A stretch of 64,000 bases of DNA from an uncultured Aquimarina sp. (GCF_947492405.1 NZ_CANLMP010000008.1:161435-225434), one strand, 5' to 3'. Shown: positions 53,713 to 62,952, numbered from the stretch's first letter. The notes: generated by a model from the letters alone, not told the origin. Translations and numbers: made by a program.

Positions 53713-54753
53713 CTAACCACCTATACTTGTCATACTTCTATTTTTAGAATGTAACTCTGGGTCTTTTAATTTTTCTGGAGTATCCATTCCTCCTCTGGTG
53801 GCAAATTTATGTTCTAATGCAGATTGTATAACAGGAAGTATAGGTTGTTCTGCTCTTAGTGGTTGTAATAATGAAAATTCTTTACCAGAGAATAAACAAT
53901 TTTTTAGTTTACCGTCTGCAGTGATGCGGATGCGATTACAGCTGTCACAAAAAGGATTAGTAACAGAGCTGATAATTGCAAAACTGCCTATATATCCAGT
54001 GATTTTATAGTTTCTGGAAGTATCATTAGGTGCATCGTCTAATCGCGTTAGTTGCAAAGGAAAAGTGTAATTTACCTTATCCAAGATTTCCTGTTGTGTT
54101 ACCAGTTTGTCCATATTCCATTGATTTCCATCAAATGGCATAAATTCTATAAAACGAACAACGATATTTTGATCTTTAGTTAGATTAATGAAATCAATAA
54201 TTTCATTCTCATTAAAGTTTTTTATTAAAACAATATTCAATTTGACTTTGAAACCTTCTTTTTGAAAAAGCTGTATCGTACTCCAAACTTTTTGGAATTC
54301 ATTACGGCGTGTAATTTTCTCAAACTTATCTTTATGAAGTGAATCTATACTGATGGTAATAGTCCTCACTCCGCTATCTTTTAATATTGGGATAAAACGA
54401 TCTGCCAATACTCCATTGGTTGTAATCCCTAATTCTACAGGTAAACTGGCTAGTTTTTCCAGTATCAAAGGAAAATCTTTTCGTACCATAGGTTCTCCGC
54501 CGGTTAGTCTAATTTTGGTAACCCCAAATTCTACAAATTCTTTGGCAATCATATAGATTTCGTCTGCAGACATCAGATGTTCTTTTGGACTTAGCGGAAT
54601 CCCGTTAGCAGGCATGCAATAGGTGCATCTAAGATTACATTTTTCTGTCAATGAAATCCTAAGATATGTATGTTTACGACCGAAACTATCTGTTAATATG
54701 TTTTGATTTTCTTTAATCACATTACTATCTTTAATTTCCATCGTGTTTAGCAC
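53713..54753 (-). CDS. moaA: GTP 3',8-cyclase MoaA (molybdopterin biosynthesis)
   Basis: A 346-residue radical SAM enzyme that, with MoaC, turns GTP into cyclic pyranopterin monophosphate. The SAM cluster is CNLRCTYCMPANG near residue 38, and the second cluster ligands are in FCDSCNRIRITADGKLKNC. The C-terminus ends in GG as needed for activity. The start overlaps moaCB by 23 bp; an internal ATG at 54741 is an alternative. It is the last gene of the cofactor operon. Confidence 0.96.
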   Translation of the reverse strand: MLNTMEIKDSNVIKENQNILTDSFGRKHTYLRISLTEKCNLRCTYCMPANGIPLSPKEHLMSADEIYMIAKEFVEFGVTKIRLTGGEPMVRKDFPLILEKLASLPVELGITTNGVLADRFIPILKDSGVRTITISIDSLHKDKFEKITRRNEFQKVWSTIQLFQKEGFKVKLNIVLIKNFNENEIIDFINLTKDQNIVVRFIEFMPFDGNQWNMDKLVTQQEILDKVNYTFPLQLTRLDDAPNDTSRNYKITGYIGSFAIISSVTNPFCDSCNRIRITADGKLKNCLFSGKEFSLLQPLRAEQPILPVIQSALEHKFATRGGMDTPEKLKDPELHSKNRSMTSIGG

Positions 54754-55645
54754 CTTTCAGAATCCTAAAGGTATGTAATATCGCAGGAAAAACTGCTTCC
54801 ATGGATTCTCTGGCACCATTTGTAGAACCTGGCAAAGCGAGGACTACAGATTCTCCAATTACTCCAGCGACACTTCTGGAGAGCATAGCATATGGCATAC
54901 GATCCTGTCCATAAGTACGTATTGCTTCTTCGATTCCTGGAATACGACGCTCGATTAAAGGTAAAATTGCTTCTGGTGTTACATCGCGTGGCGACAATCC
55001 TGTACCACCGGTAAAAATTATAAGATCATTACCAGCTTTTTCTAATTGTTTTACTTGCTGCTGGATCTGATCTATTTCATCAGGAATAATCGTGTAGGTA
55101 TTAATAGTAACTCCGCATTCTTCTAGCTTGGTTATGATAGCTTTACCAGCTCTATCTTCTTTCTGTCCAGCTGATATAGAATCGGAACATACTATTACTC
55201 CAGCGGTAAAAGGTTCTCCACTATCACGGTAACTAGATTTGCCACCTTTCTTACGTAGTAGTTTGATATGTTGTATTTCTACATTTTTATCTACAGGTTT
55301 TAGCATGTCATACATCGTTAGGGCAACCACAGATGCACCATGCATGGCTTCAACCTCCACACCTGTTTTATAGATTGTTTTTACGGTCATCTCAATCGTA
55401 ATTTCGAGATTGTTGATTTTGTAATCTATAGCTGTATATTCAATAGGCAATGGGTGACAGTCCGGAATCATATCACTGGTTCTTTTTACTGCAAACAAAC
55501 CTGCAGTTTTTGCCATTTCAAAAACATCGCCTTTCGGAATATTCCTGGATACAATAGCTTCTATAGTTTCTGTACTTCCGACTTTAACGATTGCTTGCGC
55601 TACTGCGGTACGAAGGGTATTATTTTTATGTGTAATATCTACCAT
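54731..55645 (-). CDS. moaCB: Bifunctional MoaC-MoaB/MogA fusion
   Basis: A 304-residue fusion. Residues 1-145 are MoaC, cyclic pyranopterin monophosphate synthase (MVDITHKNNTLRTAVAQAIV, DCHPLPIEYTAI, EVEAMHGASVVALTMYDM). Residues 150-304 are a MoaB/MogA domain for molybdopterin adenylylation (AGVIVCSDSISAGQKEDRAG, FTGGTGLSPRDVTPEA, ALPGSTNGARESMEAV). The fusion is a known arrangement in Bacteroidota. Both functions serve the cofactor of the nitrate reductase at 42685. Confidence 0.95.
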   Translation of the reverse strand: MVDITHKNNTLRTAVAQAIVKVGSTETIEAIVSRNIPKGDVFEMAKTAGLFAVKRTSDMIPDCHPLPIEYTAIDYKINNLEITIEMTVKTIYKTGVEVEAMHGASVVALTMYDMLKPVDKNVEIQHIKLLRKKGGKSSYRDSGEPFTAGVIVCSDSISAGQKEDRAGKAIITKLEECGVTINTYTIIPDEIDQIQQQVKQLEKAGNDLIIFTGGTGLSPRDVTPEAILPLIERRIPGIEEAIRTYGQDRMPYAMLSRSVAGVIGESVVLALPGSTNGARESMEAVFPAILHTFRILKGAKHDGN

Positions 55646-55726
55646 TTAGATTGTTTGATTGTATTTTTTTGTTTAATTGTTTATTAGGATTTCAATTGCG
55701 ATTTTTTCAATGCCTAACTACATACA

Positions 55727-56167
55727 TTAAACTTTGTTTACTTTCCAAACGTGAGTTTCATCTTCAAAAACTTCTTTTCCGAATACAGGCACTTCTTTTT
55801 TTATTTCTTCTACTAAAAATTCTAATGCTTCAAAAGCAACTTTTCTATGTGGAGCAGAAACGAATACGAAAAGACAGATTTCACCGGCTTTTACCTTTCC
55901 CAAACTATGATAAATATGCATACAAGTAAGATCGTACTTACTAAAAGTTGCTTCACGAATTTCATGAAATTTACCTTCTGCCATCTCAGTATAAGCAGAA
56001 TAATCGATCGCTTGAACAATTTTTCCTTCAATTTTATCTGCTCGTACTTGGCCTAAAAATATATCGTGTGCCCCGATCGTAGTTTTAGTTTGATGCTTTT
56101 CTATAGAATTTGCGATAAAAGAAGGGGTGATAGGTCCTTCTATAAAAACTGTTTTTCTTTTATTCAT
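55727..56167 (-). CDS. moaE: Molybdopterin synthase catalytic subunit MoaE
   Basis: A 146-residue cytoplasmic subunit that, with thiocarboxylated MoaD, adds sulfur to cyclic pyranopterin monophosphate. Motifs include IFLGQVRADKIEGK, HIYHSLGKVKAGE and the C-terminal VPVFGKEVFEDETHVWK with the conserved Lys-rich active region. It lies 13 bp after moaD. Confidence 0.95.
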   Translation of the reverse strand: MNKRKTVFIEGPITPSFIANSIEKHQTKTTIGAHDIFLGQVRADKIEGKIVQAIDYSAYTEMAEGKFHEIREATFSKYDLTCMHIYHSLGKVKAGEICLFVFVSAPHRKVAFEALEFLVEEIKKEVPVFGKEVFEDETHVWKVNKV

Positions 56168-56180
56168 TGTTTTATTTTTT

Positions 56181-56420
56181 TTAACCGCCAGAAAAAGGAG
56201 GTAATAATGCTATTTCGTTATTAGGATTAAGCAAGGTGTCGTTTGCCGAAATTTCTTTATCGATTGCTACTTTAAATGATAAATGTTGCAAATTTTGATA
56301 TTTATCTTTTAATAGATTTTCTAGTTGATCTACATTACTGTTAGATTCCAATAAAATAATTTCTTCATTACAACCTGTAACTTCTGCAATCATTCCGAAA
56401 TATAAAACCTTTAATTCCAT
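56181..56420 (-). CDS. moaD: Molybdopterin synthase sulfur carrier MoaD
   Basis: A 79-residue ubiquitin-fold protein ending in PPFSGG; the terminal glycine is the thiocarboxylate carrier site. It starts overlapping the mobA end by 10 bp, and moaE follows directly. Confidence 0.94.
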   Translation of the reverse strand: MELKVLYFGMIAEVTGCNEEIILLESNSNVDQLENLLKDKYQNLQHLSFKVAIDKEISANDTLLNPNNEIALLPPFSGG

Positions 56421-56983
56421 TGACTTGCTTCTTTATATTGTTGAGGTGTATTGATGTTTTTTACATAAGGTTCTATACTTTCTGAAATAGGAATGCTTTT
56501 TACTTTTAATTTAGAAAGTGTTTTTCTGAGACTAAGATGTTGTTTTTGAATACTTTCAAAAAATGTTGTTTCTACCGACTTATTATATAAAGTAATCAGA
56601 GGAATATCCTCATATGTTACAACATCATAATTGGATTCATATTCAGAAATAAGATTATTAAGAACAAGAGGTTTTACAAAAGGGACATCACAACTTAAAA
56701 CTAAATTCTGTGTTGTTTTGGTATGTTTTAAACCAGTATAAATACCACCAATAGGACCTTGATCAGGAATAATATCCGGAACACAAGGATAACCAAATGT
56801 TTGGTAGTGGGTATTAGCTGTAATGATTAGAATTTTATCAGTAATCGTTTCTATTGCTTGTATGATATGTTGTATAAATGGCGTTCCTCTATGAAGTTTT
56901 AAACCTTTATCCTGACCCATTCTACTGCTTTTTCCACCAGCGAGTATAATTCCTGTTATATCCTGATCTTTTCCTAAAATCAT
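56411..56983 (-). CDS. mobA: Molybdenum cofactor guanylyltransferase MobA
   Basis: About 190 residues from the ATG at 56983, which overlaps the upstream modE-like stop as ATGA; the ORF track's earlier start runs inside that gene. The nucleotidyltransferase signature ITGIILAGGKSSRMGQDKG is at the N-terminus, followed by VPDIIPDQGPIGGIYTGL and VLSCDVPFV. It attaches GMP to molybdopterin to make the bis-MGD form needed by NasA-type nitrate reductase. Confidence 0.93.
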   Translation of the reverse strand: MILGKDQDITGIILAGGKSSRMGQDKGLKLHRGTPFIQHIIQAIETITDKILIITANTHYQTFGYPCVPDIIPDQGPIGGIYTGLKHTKTTQNLVLSCDVPFVKPLVLNNLISEYESNYDVVTYEDIPLITLYNKSVETTFFESIQKQHLSLRKTLSKLKVKSIPISESIEPYVKNINTPQQYKEASQWN

Positions 56984-57312
56984 AGCTGTAACTCTTTTAG
57001 TTGTTGATCTAGAAAATCCCAACAGTTTTTATTAATATTTTCGAAAGCAGTTATCATTTTTACTCCGTATGCTGTAATTTCTGTTCCGCCACCACCGCTA
57101 CCACCAGTATTAGTAATAATGACAGGATTTGAGGCGTTTTTGTTAATAGAATCAACTAAATTCCAAGCTTTCTTATATGACATTCCCAAAGATTTAGCAG
57201 CTTTAGAAAGAGAACCTTCTACCATAATTGCTTTTAAGACTTTAATTCGTCCTTCTCCAAGAAAAACCCCTTCTTCTCCTTCTATCCAAATTCTACTTTT
57301 TATATGATACAT
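56980..57312 (-). CDS. ModE-like winged-helix regulator without molybdate-binding domain
   Basis: About 110 residues from the ATG at 57312; the ORF track starts 39 bp earlier. A LysR/ModE-type winged helix is seen in LGEGRIKVLKAIMVEGSLSKAAKSLGMSYKKAWNLVDSIN, followed by the typical Gly-rich wing (NTGGSGGGGTEIT). There is no TOBE (molybdate-binding) domain, so it cannot sense molybdate in the E. coli ModE manner. It is first in the mobA-moaD-moaE-moaCB-moaA operon and probably controls it. Confidence 0.88.
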   Translation of the reverse strand: MYHIKSRIWIEGEEGVFLGEGRIKVLKAIMVEGSLSKAAKSLGMSYKKAWNLVDSINKNASNPVIITNTGGSGGGGTEITAYGVKMITAFENINKNCWDFLDQQLKELQL

Positions 57313-57454
57313 GAAAGCGTTGTTTCCTGCAAGATATAACGAAAAATACAAAGAATAAACTCTTTCAGAAATTTTTATGATTTATTCAATAAAAAAGGAG
57401 TGTACTAATTTATACTAAAATAAATGCTGTATTCTTTTTGAAAAAGAGAAAAAA

Positions 57455-58636
57455 CTATATAGGTAATAAAATAGTTTCAGCTGATTTTCCCTTTTCAATA
57501 TTATCTATGTGTTCTGGGACATAAACTAATGCATTGGCAATAGCATAGGTATATAACATAGCAGAACTTTGACCTTCCAGAATTTCTACAGTTTCACCGG
57601 ATACTTTTGCTTTAAGAAACTGTGCTCTATCTCCTTTCTTAACGAAGTCTTTGGTTATAATTTTTGTGGTTCTGTTAAGACCTATTGCGTTAATCCCCAT
57701 CATTTTTTGGATGATTGGTAGTACATAGATATAAAAACAAGTGAGTGAAGAAGCAGGATTACCAGGTAGCGCAAAAATCATAGTCTTGTTGTTGATACCA
57801 AAAAATAAAGGTTTTCCAGGTTTTTGCTTAATCTTATAAAACAACTCTTCGGTATGTAGTTCTGATAAAGCTTCTTTTACAAAATCATAATCTCCAACAG
57901 AAATACCACCACTAATTAATACTAGATCATTATCGTTTATAGCTTGTCGTATTGTTTCTTTAGTACTTTCATATTCATCCTGTACTACATATTTGTTAAT
58001 TTCTTTGATATGTAATTGTTCCAATACAGTCTCTAATTGTATAGAGTTACTTTCGTAAATTTTTCCTTCTTTAAGTTTTTCTCCAGGGGTTATAAGCTCA
58101 TTACCAGTAGTAATAATTGCGACATTTGGAGGAGCGTAAACGGCAACTTTAGTTACTCCTAAACCGGCTAGAAATCCAATGCCTGCAGGAGTTAATTTTG
58201 TTCCTTTAATTAATGCTGTATCTCCTTCTTTTATTTGTTCTCCTATTGCTCTAATATTTTGATTGGGGTGTATTTCGCTATCAATAGTTATAGTGTTTTC
58301 TGATCTATTGACTTTTTCCTGAATTACTACAGTATTAGCATCATCGGGAACTCTCGCTCCAGTAAAAATACGAACACCTTGTCCTGGTTTTAATAAATAA
58401 TTTTGTGAATCTCCTGCTTTTACTTCGCCAATAATCTGATACGAATTTTTATCATGAAGTAACAATGCATAGCCATCCATTGCAGATTGTCTGAAGGGAG
58501 GCATATGTATTCGAGAGATGATATCCTCACCAAGGTTTAATCCATTTGCATCCTTTAATAGAACGGTTTTTGGATTTGGAGTATAGGGTATTTTTGAAAT
58601 TATAGATAACGCTGTCGATACGGAAATCATACACAA
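57455..58636 (-). CDS. moeA: Molybdopterin molybdenumtransferase MoeA
   Basis: A 393-residue cytoplasmic enzyme inserting molybdenum into adenylylated molybdopterin. Motifs are MPPFRQSAMDGYA, GDSQNYLLKPGQGVRIFTGARVP, ITTGNEL and the MoCF domain VLISGGISVGDYDFVKEAL and FALPGNPASSLTCF. It lies 143 bp upstream of the modE-like gene on the same strand and may have its own promoter. A second start (ATG, 2 codons later) is possible. Confidence 0.96.
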   Translation of the reverse strand: MCMISVSTALSIISKIPYTPNPKTVLLKDANGLNLGEDIISRIHMPPFRQSAMDGYALLLHDKNSYQIIGEVKAGDSQNYLLKPGQGVRIFTGARVPDDANTVVIQEKVNRSENTITIDSEIHPNQNIRAIGEQIKEGDTALIKGTKLTPAGIGFLAGLGVTKVAVYAPPNVAIITTGNELITPGEKLKEGKIYESNSIQLETVLEQLHIKEINKYVVQDEYESTKETIRQAINDNDLVLISGGISVGDYDFVKEALSELHTEELFYKIKQKPGKPLFFGINNKTMIFALPGNPASSLTCFYIYVLPIIQKMMGINAIGLNRTTKIITKDFVKKGDRAQFLKAKVSGETVEILEGQSSAMLYTYAIANALVYVPEHIDNIEKGKSAETILLPI

Positions 58637-58723
58637 TTATTTTGTTTCAAAAATATCGTTTTGTTCGGAAGAAACCTAAATTTTAGATTGTACAAAAAAA
58701 AAGTTTAAAAGTGTAATAAAAAA

Positions 58724-58746
58724 AGCACGGCAATTACTGCCGTGCT
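58724..58746 (-). terminator. Terminator of the small secreted protein gene
   Basis: AGCACGGCA pairs perfectly with TGCCGTGCT across a 5-base loop. Read leftward it is followed by TTTTTTT, 30 bp past the stop of the 177-residue protein. Confidence 0.88.
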
Positions 58747-58775
58747 ATCATAAAACCTTACTTTTTATGATTGAT

Positions 58776-59309
58776 TTAATTTTTAAAAACTATTTTTCTT
58801 AGTTTATACCCTTCTACTTTAATAAGATATGTTTTGGGATCCACATAATTATGGATGTATTCATCAATTATACCGCTATCTAATAATCTTCCAGAAAGTG
58901 TATAAAGACTATATTTAACTCCAGTGGGTATTTCTCTTACGTGCTTAAAAGTTTTATTTCCAGTGTTTTGCTGACAAGTGGAGTCTGCTAGAAATCTATC
59001 TATAAAGGTAACTCTTCCTTTTTTCTCTCCTTCTAAAGTAACCGTTGCTGTTTCATCCACATCAAGAATTCCATTTCCAGAAATATCTCCTAAAATGACT
59101 AAACAAGCATTTCTAATCTTAATGCGAACTCCATTTTCTATATGTAAACTTTCTGTTATAAAAATTACTCCTTCTTCAGTATTTTCATCTAATCCGTTAA
59201 TTACGGTATTCTCGGTCACAGACATTAATTTATAAGAAATGTCGATTTTTACATTCGCAAATGTTACACTTGCAAAAAGTAATGTTAATAGGGGTAATAG
59301 TTTTTTCAT
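58776..59309 (-). CDS. Small secreted protein with possible T9SS-like C-terminus
   Basis: A 177-residue protein with a signal peptide (LLPLLTLLFASVTFA). The middle has beta strands (IENGVRIKIRNACLVILGDISGNG). The end (YSLYTLSGRLLDSGIIDEYIHNYVDPKTYLIKVEGYKLRKIVFKN overall, a strand-rich segment) resembles the T9SS type A sorting domain, which suggests secretion. Two Cys (NACLV, STCQQ) may form a disulfide. Function unknown. Confidence 0.7.
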   Translation of the reverse strand: MKKLLPLLTLLFASVTFANVKIDISYKLMSVTENTVINGLDENTEEGVIFITESLHIENGVRIKIRNACLVILGDISGNGILDVDETATVTLEGEKKGRVTFIDRFLADSTCQQNTGNKTFKHVREIPTGVKYSLYTLSGRLLDSGIIDEYIHNYVDPKTYLIKVEGYKLRKIVFKN

Positions 59310-59658
59310 AAGGTTCAGTTTTTGGGTTAAACTGTAATTAAAAAAGTAAGTTTTTTCTTACGTTAAGAGTGTTTTTATCGTTGTAAAACACATAATCAAC
59401 GACAAGATACATTTTTTTTATGTTAAAACCGTACTTTTTCAGTTTAAATATTGATTTTTATAACATTAATTTTCCAAAATATCTCGTTAGACCTATAAAT
59501 ACGGGTGTTTAGACAAATGTTAAATTTTATATTTTTATTAACATGTTGATTGTTAGTTTGTTGCTTTTTTACTCTAAATCATAGAAAATAGCAATGATCT
59601 ACTTTTTTAGTTGTTATTTTTAAATTAGGTAATGATTTAAGGATATTTAATTCTAAAT
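59310..59658. other. Divergent intergenic region, secreted protein / patatin-like
   Basis: A 349-bp AT-rich region serving two divergent genes. The only clear signal is a TAAATTTG box (59654-59661) just before the patatin-like start. No RNA or small ORF recognised. Confidence 0.5.
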
Positions 59659-59661
59659 TTG
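59654..59661 (+). promoter_or_regulatory. -7 box of the patatin-like gene
   Basis: TAAATTTG matches TAnnTTTG exactly and is 6 bases before the ATG at 59668, the same spacing as at pfkA. It covers the ORF track's TTG start, so the ATG is preferred. Confidence 0.45.
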
Positions 59662-59667
59662 GTTATA

Positions 59668-61992
59668 ATGATCGTCAAACTATTATTATTTTTCCAAGGA
59701 TTCAGTGTTTGGTTTAAAAACCTTTTAAGAGAATTAACTAATAATATGATTAGTATTTTTTTTATTGGGGCAGTCTATCTGGCACTATGGCACTTTCCTC
59801 AAACGGTAGATCTACTGTTGATTCTTAATCAAGCCGATACTTTTCTATTAGAAGTTCCTTTATATTTTAGTTTACTTATAATCGCAGCCTTCTTAATATG
59901 GAATGCTCCTAAATATTTTTATTTTCATAATTATAAAGATATTTCTCTTTCTAATCTTATAGGTTTTATTCCTAATCAACATTATAAATTTCAGGATAGA
60001 AGTGAGTCAGCTAGTTATCCTTATATGACTAGAATTCATATGAGAAAAACATTGCCAAGAATTCTCGCTATCCTATTATTAGCAATATCAGCACTGAGCA
60101 TTCTTAATGCAATGGAATTATTTGGTTTAGAAAATACCTATACAAAATTTCTAGACCCAACGAATACTCTAATATTGATTATTTTTTTGTTGTTATTATT
60201 ATCCGAACCTAAACTATATAAAGTTTTAAAAGGATTTCTTAGCCGAAGTTCTAAAACAACGATTATTTTTTTTGGTGTTTCCATTGGATTAATACTTTTA
60301 ATAATATCATTAGGAACCTTAAATACACAAGCTGAGAAAGATTTAGGTAAGCTGTTTCTTTCTAACTGTGCTTTAGCACTTTTGTTTTCTACCTTATCGT
60401 TTAATAGCTATAGGTTTCTTAACGGTTTTCCAAAGAAACTTTTTTATGGAATGATTATATCATCTGGTTTTATATTGTTGATTACATTTTTGATTCTGAA
60501 TTTCTATCCTTATCTGGCGAGTGGTGTAAATCCCTTATCTATCTTGATTCTTTCTTTGCTAAGTCTTTTTATGATTTGTTTCTTATTAATTTTGATGGGT
60601 AAAAGGATTAAGCTACCACTTCTTTCAATTGTTACTGTGTTTTGTGTTTTTTCTGCTAGGTTCTTTTCTGACACATCAGACCATTATCAGCTCAACCTTA
60701 AGGAAACCACAGTTCTTAGACCTACATTAGATACTTATATATATCATTGGTTAAAGAGTAGGGAAGAGATTATTAAAAATAATAATAAAACTTTTCCTAT
60801 TATAATGGTTTCTGCAGAAGGAGGAGGGTCTAGAGCCGGACTTTGGTCATTTTTGGTGCATAGTTACTTGTATGAAAAGTCTAATGGAGCTTATTTCGAA
60901 GAGAACTTACTTTCATTAACAGGTGCTTCTGGAGGTAGTGTAGGGAATTCTATGTTTTTTGCAGAAGCAAGAAATACAAGCCTCAATAGAGAAAAGTCTA
61001 ATTTTAGAATTCCTAAAGGTGTAGAATATCCTAATCTTACATATAAGGCTAGTATTATATATAAAGAAAATTATCTATCGGTAGCTTTACTTTCTTTATT
61101 GGGAAGAGATTTGTTTAAAGAAGTTACTAGTCTATTTAATTTTAAAAACAGGGGACAACTATTAGAAGAACAATGGACCCAAGCTCATGAAAAGTATTTT
61201 TATGATAAAGAAGGTCAAAATATCCTTGATAAAGAGTTTTTATCTTTTTATAAAAATATTCCAAACGATAGTTTGCATAGTACAGATCAACAGATTCCTC
61301 CCTTATTATTAATTAATACAACACATACACAAACCGGAAATTATAATATTATCAGTCCGGTAAGGTATTCCCATTTAAGACCATTAACAGGGATGAATGA
61401 TTTTTTGGATAATGTACAATCCAGCTATCCTAATAATTCTATCGCACTTGCTACGGCTATGCGTATTAATGCCAGTTTTCCCTATATAACGCCAGTTGGT
61501 GAGATTAGAAAAATTACGGATACGGATATATTAAAATCTGATCAATATGCGGATGCTGGATATTATGATAATATTGGAGGTAGGGTATCTAGAGGTATAG
61601 AAGAGGTATTAAAAAAAGTATTACATGATTCTTTTCCAGATCTAAAAGAGAAAGTAAGAATTAAACATTTGGTTATAGCTAATGAAGAAGAGCATAAGAT
61701 CGCCAAAACAACCACACAGCTTGAAGCTCCATTAACTACATTAAGAAATGTACGATATGGACATACTCAGGAAATTTTAAAGAGATTAGAAAGTAATTAT
61801 ATTATTAACCTAAAACAAACTAAAATAATACCGTCTTCCGTGTCTCTGTTACCTGATGACATAAATAAGGAAGAATTAGCTATTAAACCTGTTTTACCCC
61901 TTGGGCGTTATTTATCTACTATTGCAATTCGGTCTATGGAGGCGCGATTAGAAGAAGTAAGTGGAGAATTGGATTTAATTATAGAAGAATAA
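59668..61992 (+). CDS. Membrane-anchored patatin-like phospholipase
   Basis: A protein of about 774 residues. The N-terminal half (to about residue 350) has roughly nine hydrophobic segments. The C-terminal half is a patatin-like hydrolase: a glycine-rich oxyanion stretch SAEGGGSRAGLWSF, the nucleophile elbow GASGGS with Ser near 421, and the dyad Asp near 629 in YADAGYYDN (Asp-Ala where Asp-Gly is usual). It would cleave lipid acyl esters at the inner face of the membrane. The start at 59668 is chosen because the -7 box covers the earlier TTG. No operon partner is certain; the toxin-antitoxin pair follows. Confidence 0.85.
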   Translation: MIVKLLLFFQGFSVWFKNLLRELTNNMISIFFIGAVYLALWHFPQTVDLLLILNQADTFLLEVPLYFSLLIIAAFLIWNAPKYFYFHNYKDISLSNLIGFIPNQHYKFQDRSESASYPYMTRIHMRKTLPRILAILLLAISALSILNAMELFGLENTYTKFLDPTNTLILIIFLLLLLSEPKLYKVLKGFLSRSSKTTIIFFGVSIGLILLIISLGTLNTQAEKDLGKLFLSNCALALLFSTLSFNSYRFLNGFPKKLFYGMIISSGFILLITFLILNFYPYLASGVNPLSILILSLLSLFMICFLLILMGKRIKLPLLSIVTVFCVFSARFFSDTSDHYQLNLKETTVLRPTLDTYIYHWLKSREEIIKNNNKTFPIIMVSAEGGGSRAGLWSFLVHSYLYEKSNGAYFEENLLSLTGASGGSVGNSMFFAEARNTSLNREKSNFRIPKGVEYPNLTYKASIIYKENYLSVALLSLLGRDLFKEVTSLFNFKNRGQLLEEQWTQAHEKYFYDKEGQNILDKEFLSFYKNIPNDSLHSTDQQIPPLLLINTTHTQTGNYNIISPVRYSHLRPLTGMNDFLDNVQSSYPNNSIALATAMRINASFPYITPVGEIRKITDTDILKSDQYADAGYYDNIGGRVSRGIEEVLKKVLHDSFPDLKEKVRIKHLVIANEEEHKIAKTTTQLEAPLTTLRNVRYGHTQEILKRLESNYIINLKQTKIIPSSVSLLPDDINKEELAIKPVLPLGRYLSTIAIRSMEARLEEVSGELDLIIEE

Positions 61993-62014
61993 AGTCATTT
62001 GTCATTTTTTTTTG

Positions 62015-62022
62015 TATTTTTG
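62015..62022 (+). promoter_or_regulatory. -7 box of the Xre/RES module
   Basis: TATTTTTG matches TAnnTTTG. It lies inside the ORF track's upstream extension of the antitoxin, supporting the ATG at 62045, 22 bases downstream. Confidence 0.5.
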
Positions 62023-62044
62023 TCGTGATAAATTCATTTGTATT

Positions 62045-62497
62045 ATGAGCGCAGTATCCCCATTAGATTACGATGGTTTAGAAAGTGAAGGTTTGTTAAG
62101 GTATCTTAATTTGGATATTCCTCTACGTAATATTTACGATTTTATAGAATTATCTCGTAACGGGATAGATAAAAGAGCATTAGTACATCTTGCGAAAACG
62201 ATCGATTTTGATCTAAGTGAATTAGCACACGTTTTGCATTTATCGGAACGTACTATACAACGCTATGAATTAAATAAGAAGTTGAGTACAGAGGCAAGTG
62301 CGAAAGCACTACAATTAGCTAAACTTTATGCTAGGGGTGAGAATATTTTTGGTGATTTAGACCGTTTCAAGCGATGGATGGAACATCCCAATATAGCATT
62401 AGCTACCAAAAAGCCTAAAGAACTTCTTGATACTACATTTGGATTTCAATTATTAAATGAAGAGTTAGTTCGTATAGAGCACGGAATTTTTGCATAA
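62045..62497 (+). CDS. Xre/ParS-type antitoxin with toxin-binding (MbcA/DUF2384) domain
   Basis: About 150 residues from the ATG at 62045 (MSAVSPLDYDG); the ORF track start is 33 bp earlier, upstream of the -7 box. An Xre-like helix-turn-helix is at ALVHLAKTIDFDLSELAHVLHLSERTIQRYE, and the C-terminal toxin-binding domain is at LYARGENIFGDLDRFKRWMEHPN to LLDTTFGFQLL. It neutralises the RES toxin and probably represses the operon. Its TAA overlaps the toxin ATG by one base (TAATG), the usual close coupling. Confidence 0.93.
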   Translation: MSAVSPLDYDGLESEGLLRYLNLDIPLRNIYDFIELSRNGIDKRALVHLAKTIDFDLSELAHVLHLSERTIQRYELNKKLSTEASAKALQLAKLYARGENIFGDLDRFKRWMEHPNIALATKKPKELLDTTFGFQLLNEELVRIEHGIFA

Positions 62498-62952
62498 TGC
62501 TGGTATATAGAATTGCTAAACAAAAATATATAAAAGACTTAACCGGTATTGGTGCAAAAACTGTTGGTGGTAGATGGAATCCCAAAGGGGTTGCAGTCTT
62601 ATACACAAGTACTACTGTGGCTCTTTCCGTTCTCGAAGTACTTGCGCATCTTCCAGCTGCATATTTTCCTGATAATATGGCAATTGCTACGATAGAATTA
62701 CCAGATGAATTAACTTCTACAATAGATATTAAAGAATTACCAAAAGATTGGAATAAGATTCCTCCATCTACAGGTATTCAACATTTTGCAATGAATTGGA
62801 TATCAGAGAATGTTCAATTAGGATTAAAGGTTCCTAGTATTATAGTACCTAGAGAACAAAATCTTCTTATTAATCCTTTGCATCCCGATTTTGATTTAGT
62901 AAAACTGATCGAAATAGAACCTTTTAGTTTTGATACTCGTTTGCTAAAGTAG
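62497..62952 (+). CDS. RES-domain NAD+-degrading toxin
   Basis: A 151-residue toxin of the RES family, known to deplete NAD+ or transfer ADP-ribose. The conserved Arg-Glu-Ser residues are in MLVYRIAK, GGRWNPKGVAVLYTSTTVALSVLEVLAH, and VPSIIVPREQNLLINPLHPDF. Full length with no frameshift, so the pair is probably functional. Confidence 0.93.
   Translation: MLVYRIAKQKYIKDLTGIGAKTVGGRWNPKGVAVLYTSTTVALSVLEVLAHLPAAYFPDNMAIATIELPDELTSTIDIKELPKDWNKIPPSTGIQHFAMNWISENVQLGLKVPSIIVPREQNLLINPLHPDFDLVKLIEIEPFSFDTRLLK

Noticed and set aside
55340-55929. Plus-strand ORFs of 115 and 92 residues across moaCB/moaE
   Set aside because: Both are antisense to conserved molybdopterin genes; the Phe/Cys/Leu-rich composition is that of a frame shadow.
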